Below are positions 56,877-64,000 of a DNA stretch of 64,000 nucleotides, piece by piece. Every line of letters starts with the position of its first letter. Position 1 is the first letter of the stretch. The position numbers and the translations under genes are program-made. The DNA is from Pseudopyrenochaeta lycopersici (taxonomy: Eukaryota > Ascomycota > Dothideomycetes > Pleosporales > Pseudopyrenochaetaceae). The notes beneath the pieces are model-generated. The model made no database searches. It was not told the DNA's origin and was given only the letters and a program-made list of their open reading frames with translations. Where the stretch lies: the NCBI GenBank assembly GCA_003313425.1, contig NHZP01000039.1, positions 124,001-188,000 of the forward strand, written 5' to 3'.

Positions 56877-57304
56877 CAGGGTTGCCACTTTTTAGTAATT
56901 ACTATTTACTACTAATTTTTTTTAGATTTATTACTATAGCTTCTATATAAATCTAAAAACTCTAGAAATCTAAATTTAGATACTATATATATAAAATCTT
57001 TAGTCTATAATTTTAGATCTATAAAAATAGGTCTATAGCTTTAATAAACAGTAATAGAAAGTGAAAACTAGTAATTAATATTACTAAATAGTAATTACTA
57101 ATTTTTTATACTTTTTTCTATCTTCTTTTATTATTTTTTAAAGCTATAGACTTATTTAAAAGTAACTAAAATTTCAAATTTATACTTTATAATATATAAT
57201 ATCTAATTTTAATTTTATAGATTTATAGCTTTTATATAGAAGCTATGATAATTAATTTAAAAAATTAGTAATTAGTAATTAGTAATTAGTAAACGGCAAC
57301 CCTG
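56877..57304. mobile_element. hAT-type MITE with 8-base target duplication
   Basis: A 428-base A/T-rich element. The ends are perfect inverted copies for the first ten bases (CAGGGTTGCC at 56877, GGCAACCCTG ending 57304), and imperfect inverted similarity continues for about 90 bases, including ATAGCTTCTATATA on both arms. It is flanked by CATGAGGC (56869-56876) and CATGAGAC (57305-57312), an 8-base duplication with one G/A difference. CAGGG termini plus 8-base duplications are the hallmark of hAT transposons. It has no coding capacity, so it is a non-autonomous derivative. Confidence 0.82.
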
Positions 57305-57365
57305 CATGAGACCCGTACCCAACCCAGCTCTATACCTATTCTTATACGCTAGTAATAGGTATAGG

Positions 57366-57574
57366 TGTTAGGGACTGTTAGTAGAGGTCGAGGTTAAGTA
57401 ATAGGGGATAGTATTAAGACTAATCCTTAACCTCTGCTCTGAGGGGGTAGCTCTTGTTTATATACTAGCCCGTCTCTAGTATAGTCCTAAGCCTTTCTAG
57501 GCTCTATCTAGTATGGGTCTAAGGGCCCTCTGCTAGGTCGTCCCCTGCTAGGTCTAGTGTGTTCGTAATAATTA
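57366..57574 (-). repeat. 3' LTR of the minus-strand Ty3/gypsy element
   Basis: Read on the minus strand, the outer end finishes GTCCCTAACA, giving a canonical CA end at 57366. On the inner side a polypurine tract (plus-strand CCCTCCTCTTTTTTTTTT, 57575 to about 57591) adjoins it, as expected upstream of a 3' LTR. A TATATAAA-like sequence lies inside. The inner boundary lacks a clean TG, probably from decay. An alternative inner end at about 57,608 is possible because TGTTAGGGAC at 57366 is mirrored by GTCCCTAAC at 57599-57607. Confidence 0.6.
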
Positions 57575-58399
57575 CCCTCCTCTTTTTTTTTAAGGGTTGT
57601 CCCTAACCTGTATGGACGTTACGCGCACGCTGTTCGCGCTGCCCTAGTCCTGACGCGTCTCTAGTTATTTGCTAGGTAACGTAATGTATTTCCTGTAGGC
57701 GGCTTTTATAGCTTTACCTGTGAATCTTTTTGCGTAAGGTAGCTGCCTTCACGACTGTTATATAGTTACTGTTTCCTAGCTGCCTTAGCGTGTTCTCTTC
57801 TTATAACTGCTGTTAGCTAGGGCCTTATATGTTTAGCTTATAAAGTTTGCGTGTATAACGCTGTTGCGTAGGTAGGTTATTATAGCCTGTCCCTACTGGC
57901 TGCTTATTGCCTCTTTACGTAGTTTACCCTTCACAGGTAAGTTACTAGCGAGCTGCTGCCTATAACTACCCTAGTAAGAGGCTAGGTTTTAGAGGGTTTG
58001 TAGGCGCAGAGGTGTATAAGTGTACTGCTCTCCTTCTCTCTACTACCTATATCTACTTCCTTCTTCTAAGTAATTACACTACTCTTTAACTTACTTAATA
58101 GGTTCCTAAATACTAACTAGCGTAAGTAACACGCCTCTTCCTAGTTATATCTACAGTTTGCCTAGTAATATGTAGCTGTAGCTATTACTTACTTAGTTTT
58201 AGTGTAAGGCCTGTATCTCTGCTCTCTCTACAGTGTCCTGCAGGGACCCTAACAGCATAGTTTAGGGCATATTTTATACGTTTTGCTTAGGCGAAGGCTA
58301 TTATATCCATAAGAATAACTTTAGTATATGTAGCTATTATTCCTCCTAGAAGAAGGGGGGTTATGTTAAGGTAAGTAACTTACCCTTACTTCTAGGTTT

Positions 58400-59302
58400 A
58401 GCTGATAGGTCTCCTAGATTAAACCTTTATTTTAGCGTACTATTAATTTACTTAACTAGCTAATTACAGTTGTAAATTATAAAACTAATACAGCCTTATC
58501 CTGTCTTTAACCTAGGGATTCGCCGTCTAAGATCTTTATTATTAATAATTGTGTTGCGCTTACCTAGACGCGTGCTTACAATTATACTGTAGAGTTACGT
58601 TAGGCCTTCTCTGCTATATTATAAGCCTATAATCGCCTTATTTATTCCTATCCTAGAGGGGAGATTAAGTTTAAGAAGGCCTGCTAGGTGTCTTAAGAGT
58701 TAAACGTTAAGTAATATAAAGTAACTTTCTTACTGCTTCTTTTAGTAATATATAGCTAATATATGTAGTTAGGAATTAGTACGTCCAGTTTAAAGCGCCT
58801 AGAAAATATAGTTATAGATAAAAGTATTAAGCGTAACTTTTAGTCTACTAGGTATTATAGTAACTGTAAGTGTTACTAGTACTATTATAGAACTAATATT
58901 CCTGCTAAGTCTAATATTAGTTTGCCTTTTACCCCTTCGCCTGTTAAGAAGTCTATTTATTTAGGTTTACCTCCTACCTTTAGTAGTTCTATTAGTAGCT
59001 AGGCTTTAGCGCTTAGAATTATAGCTACGTTAGGTCCTAAGCAGGATTATAATACTTCTATATCGCCTTCCTTTTAGCCTTCTATTTCCCCTAGCGCTTA
59101 GTCTACCCGCTCTTAAGCTACCCTTTATTCTATAGAGTCGCCCTTAAGTTCTATTCCTATAAATACGTTTAACAAGGTCTTTTATAGTAGTCCCTCACTC
59201 TTTACTAGTCCTCCTACTAGTAGTTATGCGTTGCGTTATTCTAATCGCCTGCGTTAAGTAGATACTAGTTAGCGTAGAGGTAGTAACGTAGAGATAGAGG
59301 AC
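58400..59302 (+). pseudogene. Unrecognised degraded ORF inside the retroelement, antisense to pol
   Basis: On the plus strand one frame stays coherent for about 260 codons or more (checked at several points from 58,517 to 59,300). It is interrupted only by TAG and TAA codons that would be CAG/CAA before C-to-T change. The part at about 58,900-59,260 is Ser/Pro-rich (SLPFTPSPVKKSIYLGLPPT, IESPLSSIPINTF), while the part before it is more hydrophobic. It lies between the pol gene and the 3' LTR, in the opposite orientation. It could be an accessory antisense gene of the retroelement or a second, nested element; I recognise no domain. Confidence 0.4.
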
Positions 59303-59469
59303 TAAATAGGTCTAGGGCGTGTTTCTAGTAGGCCTTATATAAGGTATATTAGTTTAGTTTATAAGTATATAGTAATATTATAAATATCTTCCTATTCTCT
59401 TCTAAGCTTCTTCTAGGGCTAGCCCTGTCGTTATTCTAGTTATCTTCTAAGGGGTACTTAGGGGTTACG

Positions 59470-62400
59470 CTCTAGGGATGCTAGGTAGTCTTATAAGAGT
59501 TTATTATAGTAGTTAAGATTCTCTTCTAGCTCCTAGGTCGCATCTTTAATACTCTAACCTAGCTACTTTACCTTAAGCTCGCGCCCCCTTATAAGAGTTT
59601 CTCTATAATCTAGGATTCCTTCTACTTTATATTAATCTCCTATAGGAGCGTCTACTAGGTCCTAGACAGGGCCTAGTTAGAACTCTCTCTATATTAGGGG
59701 TTCTACCTAAGGCTCTAATAAGGATACGTAGAAGATAGAGTAAATTCGCGCTATTAATAGTAGGAGGGCGAGCCTATATACTAGCTTACTAATACGCTCT
59801 TTAATATAGAACAGCCTTAGGTGTCTTACCGCGAACTTCTTTAAGGGTCTTAAGGTTACTATATTCTTTACCTGTAACAGTACTAGGTCTCTAACAGAGA
59901 AGTATTAGTTAGACTGTTTCGCATTATACTACTTTATATTACTTTACTGCGCCTTTTCTAGGCGTGCCCTTACCTCCTCCTATTATTAGTGCTATTCGTT
60001 TAGTCTATTACTAACTTACCGCCTAAGTTCTAGTACTCCTGCGGGACTCTCCTAGGTTAGAGGCGGTTTACAGAGCTAGTAGCTATTAGGGATTCTATTA
60101 AATCCCTTTAGGTCTATTCTAAACGCCGCCTTAATAGGGCTTACGCTATATACTAAGTAGTTTTTTAAGTTATAGGCGTACTCTACGTAGGGTAGTAGCT
60201 CTACCTAGTTATCTTGCTAGTAGTTTATATAGATGCAGAGGTAGGTCTCTAGTTCCTAGTTCTAGCGTTTAGTTTACCTATCTATTTAGGGGTAGAAAGT
60301 AGTACTAAGCCTGTGTTTAATTTTAAGGTAGTAACAAATATCTAACTAGAACTAGCTTATAAATACTAACCCTTAATCTAATAGAAGGGTGTCTAGTAGC
60401 CTCTGCTTAAGGAAGCATTATTTTAGTAGTAACTTTACTACCTGCTAGGACGTAATTATCTTTATTACAGGCAGGTACTAGACATATTTTATAAAGCAAT
60501 CTACTAGTACTAGTATAGCGTCGTACTTATTCCCTTTGTTATCTGCTAACTTCAGTAGGTCCGTAACGAAGTCTAGGGAGTAGTGCCTCTATACTGTCTT
60601 AGGAAGGGGTAGTAGTAATAACAGGCCCTAGAGCTTATGTCTCTAAATCTTATTTAGCTAGCACTGCAAGTACTAGCTAATATACTTCTAGGTATCTTTC
60701 TTAAAGTAGGGCTAAAAGTATTTTCTTTAGAGGACCTTAGTAGTTTTATCTACCCTATAATACCCTCTTATAGGGTTATTATAGTTCCTCTAGAGTATAT
60801 TCGCGCGGAGTAAGGCGTCCTTAGGGATCTATACTTTCCTGCTCCTGCGTAGGAGGCCCTTAGGGTTAACTTCCTAAGTACTAGCCTCCTTCCTTACTTT
60901 ACCTGCGTCTTAACCCGCTAGCACTATAAAGCTAGGACAGGCCTAATCCTGTGCTTATACTAGCTAGACGTGTTTAAGGAGGCGTCCTAGAACTTCTAGG
61001 GCGTAGGTAGACTCTTCCTGCGTAGCTACTACTATAAAGTAGTTAGGTGCTATTACTTAGAACCCTAGGCTGCGTAAAGGCCCTTTAGTAGCTAGTAAGT
61101 ATAATAGCCTAGCTTATAGGTTTCCCTCTGTACTAGCTTTATCGCCTGTAGTTTAGCTATAGGCGGAGACAGGTAACGTATTACTAATAACTAACTACTT
61201 ATTAGGGAATTCCTAGGTAGGTAGATTCTCTTTTAGGGGTTAACGCAGACCTAGCTAGGTTCTATCTCTAGAGAGGTGTAGTTCTTATGCTACCTACAGG
61301 GTAGTTAGAGCTATAGACTCTTAAGGTGTCTACTATTAAAGCTTTTATTAGAGTGTAGAAAGTATTATACTCCTTAATACTTAAGGTTCTCCTACTAAGA
61401 GTCCTTACGCAAAGTTAGGCTTTTAAGAGGGCCTGTTAGTAGGGTTCTTAGGTCCTAGTTTATACTCTACTTTAAAGTTAAATTCTACTAGCTTCTTAGC
61501 TTATTAGGCCTACTTAGGAGAGAGCTCCTTTATTATTATAAAGTATTAGAGGTTATTATAGTTAGAGAGTACCTAGATTATTATTAGGGTGTATTAGAGG
61601 TAGTACCTCTACATCCTAAATACTTCTATAATAGCGTAGAGCTCCTTATTATAGGTGTACTAATTTAGGGATAGTTTAGAGAACTTCTTACTCTAGAACG
61701 CGATAGGCTTCTAGTAACGCTCTATTACCTGCCTAGTTAAGGCTAGTTATAAGAGGATAGTAGCTATTATAAAGTCTAAAGCGTTAGTAAGAACTATTAC
61801 TAGTTCTACTAGGTTAAAGTGCTAAAGCATAGAGGCTTCTAAGAACTTCTAACGCAGCGTAAGGAACGCGTTCCTTACGTAGTTAGGCTACGCCTACGGC
61901 TAGTACTATCTTATAGGTCCCTTACGACTCTTTATAGCCTTATTTATAGCCTTACCTATAAGGGGCGTACTTAGGTCTGTTACTAGGTTCTAGGCAGTTA
62001 TTATATAGTCTACTAACAGACGTACTATAGCAAAGTAGTTAAAGATAAATCTTTAATAGAAGTTAGCGAACCTAAGGAACACTTAGATGTCCTTGTAGCC
62101 CTAGGGTTCTAGCCACTCTCTAATAGTCTGTACTTTTACAAGGTCTATTACTACGCCTCCTAGGGTTACTATAAACCCTAGGAATTCTATAGATCTAGTA
62201 GAGAAGGTATACTTACTTACCTTATAGTATAGGCCCTATTCTATAAGTTAGTCTAAGACCTCCTCTACGTAGCTATTATAATCTTTCTTATTCTCTAAGT
62301 AGATTAGTATGTTATCTAGATATACTACGCAAGTGCAGTCTACAAGCCCTCTAAGGGCTCTATAAATATAGGACTAGAAGGTTACTAGCGCGTTAGATAA

Positions 62401-64000
62401 TCTAAAGGGTAGAATAAGGTACTTAAAGTAGCTGTACCGCGTCTTAAACACTGTTTTCTACTTATTACCCTCCTTAATCTAAAGTCTATAATAGGCGTCT
62501 TAGATATCTAACTTTATAAAGATTTACGCCTTTAAGAGGCAGTCTAGTATCTCGCTTATAAGAGGGATTAGGTACTAGTTCTTTACAGTTACTTTATTTA
62601 GGCCTTAGTAGTCTATATATAGCTAGAGCGTTCTATCTAATTTTAGTATAAAAAGGATTAGGGCCCCTACTAGTAACGTGCTAGGCCAGATCTATCTCTT
62701 CTCCTACGCCGTGTTAAGGTATTCCTAGAGGATATCTAGCTCTTAGCGCGAGAGGTTATAAATAGGGAGGTTTAGAACTTTTTATCCCTCCTCTAATGTA
62801 ATCGCGTAGTCGTACTCTCTATAGGGGCGTAGTACCTCTATCTAATACTTACTAAAGGCAAGCTACTTATAGTACAGCTTCTAGGGGACGTACCTTAATT
62901 CCTCTTTATCTAGGCAGTCTCTAGCAGGGTTAACCTGCAAGGCATCCTCTTTAGCTAAGCTAGGAAGGATATAGAGTACTACTAAGAGGGTAGCGCGCTA
63001 ATTAGAGTTCCTGTTGCGTATACTAGACACTACGCGCTGTGCCGTCTCTGCAGGCAGCTAGGCTAGCTAGGGTTCCTTTTAGACATACTCCTTTAGGTAG
63101 TCTATAATACTAAGGACTAAGTTTCGCAGCCAGAGTAAGCCCTAGTAATAGAACTATTCTGCGTTATATTCTATATCTCTACTAGGCTTAGTAGGTTCTA
63201 ACAGATTCGCAGTAGTTGCCTAACGCATCTCCTCTCAGACCGCTCTTTTAGCCTCGCTAGTTAGGGTGTTACAGGTTAGAGCTCCTAGGTAGAGGATGTA
63301 GGCTGTCTCTCTAGAGCTAATATCACCTAATAAGTCCGCAGCGGTAACAACTAAAACCTAGTTAGTATCTCGCGCAGCCTACTATTTAAATTCTCCTATA
63401 GAGAATTAAATTTTAGGATTAGCTTCCCTTAGCTATAGGTATCTTAGGATAAAGTTATAGCCTTTAATATTAGTAGACTAAAATAGTTATAGGCCTACCT
63501 ATTTTACTATGCCTTTTAAGTCCTAGCACTAGATAGATAGATTGTATACGGCTCCTAGTAGGAGTAGTTAATTATTAACTAGGCTTGCCGTAGGCTTCTA
63601 GTAGTAGTTTACTCTAAGTAGAAAGTAAAGCTAGGTAATCTCGCTTAATATAATATTAATCTCCGCGCCTAAGTTATATAGGGCTTAGAAAAGGAGCAGG
63701 AGTCTATTAGCTACCTATAGCTAGACTTTAATTGCTATCTAGAGTGCTTTCCCCTAGGTGTTAGGCCCTAGTAGTAGTTAGGACAGATTAGTAACTAGGG
63801 CGTTACATTTCCTAATTAAGGCCTAGGTTAAGTTTATTCGTTAGCTCCGCCTCTTGCGTTTCTCTAATTATAATTCTTCTAGTAGAGTTAAGTTATACTC
63901 TACTTAGCTAGGTTCTAAGAGTTTTTAGGCGTCCTCTAGTACCGCGGCAGGTTCTATATAGGCTTTAGACAGGGCGATCTTTAGGAGTAGTTTATCTCTA
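59470..64000 (-). mobile_element. RIP-degraded Ty3/gypsy chromovirus pol (5' part outside window)
   Basis: Conceptual minus-strand translation, ignoring stops at former Gln/Trp codons, gives the pol order of a chromodomain-bearing gypsy element. Aspartic protease (AEINIILSEI) is near 63,660. Reverse transcriptase lies at about 62,250-62,800 (LDIRDAYYRLQI-like, LPFRLSNALVTF, then YLDN where YLDD is expected, at 62,311-62,322). An RNase H-like part is near 61,500-61,750 (YTYNKELYAIIE). Integrase core is at about 60,400-60,620 (LDFVTDLLKLADNKGNKYDA, VLVDCFIKYV). The chromodomain is at about 59,480-59,640 (KVEGILDYRE, GRELKVK, ATWEPEEN-like). Stops are almost all TAG/TAA, and the region is rich in TA dinucleotides, the RIP pattern. 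Gag and the 5' LTR lie beyond 64,000. The element is dead. Confidence 0.85.

Overview
The window is nuclear DNA of a filamentous ascomycete, most likely a Dothideomycete of the Pleosporales type. The evidence is short GT-AG introns of about 41-121 bases with CTAAC/CTGAC-like branch sites, fungal-specific families (type II membrane exo-beta-1,3-glucanase, Pth11/SAT4-like rhodopsin-fold receptor, LaeA-like methyltransferase), and a right-hand end whose transposons carry the C-to-T decay expected of repeat-induced point mutation (RIP). The genus is an inference.

Positions 1-25,000 are a gene-dense housekeeping block: the 5' part of a Ufd4/TRIP12-type HECT ubiquitin ligase (-), NMN adenylyltransferase (+), membrane beta-glucosidase of the exgD type (+), a divergent FAD monooxygenase (-) and LaeA-like methyltransferase (+) pair, a small single-span membrane protein (-), PEX11 (-), mRNA cap methyltransferase Abd1 (-) divergent from proteasome subunit Rpn7 (+), and alanine aminotransferase (+). 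Splice junctions were worked out by hand and kept only where phase and family sequence agree.

Positions 25,000-45,000 are looser and surface-oriented: a seven-span rhodopsin-like receptor (+), a GIT1-like MFS phosphodiester/phosphate transporter (+) with two CACGTG boxes upstream, a small SET protein (+), an apparently truncated F-box gene (+), a 14-span-type MFS exporter (+), an F-box-like/ankyrin gene interrupted by one in-frame TAA (+), and a PiT-family phosphate permease (-). Two phosphate-acquisition transporters within 15 kb are notable.

Positions 45,000-56,800 are gene-poor and visibly less GC-rich. They hold a two-RRM protein (-), a carnosine N-methyltransferase-like protein with an apparent signal peptide (-), a weak membrane ORF (+), and an intronless NYN-nuclease/LOTUS gene (-) that looks strikingly bacterial. 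From 56,820 the DNA becomes a nested transposon graveyard: a hAT-type MITE with 8-base target duplication, then the 3' LTR and degraded pol gene of a minus-strand chromodomain Ty3/gypsy element running off the right edge. Between its pol and LTR lies an unexplained long reading frame on the opposite strand. The NYN/LOTUS gene beside this repeat block and the antisense frame inside the retroelement are the best candidates for something undescribed.
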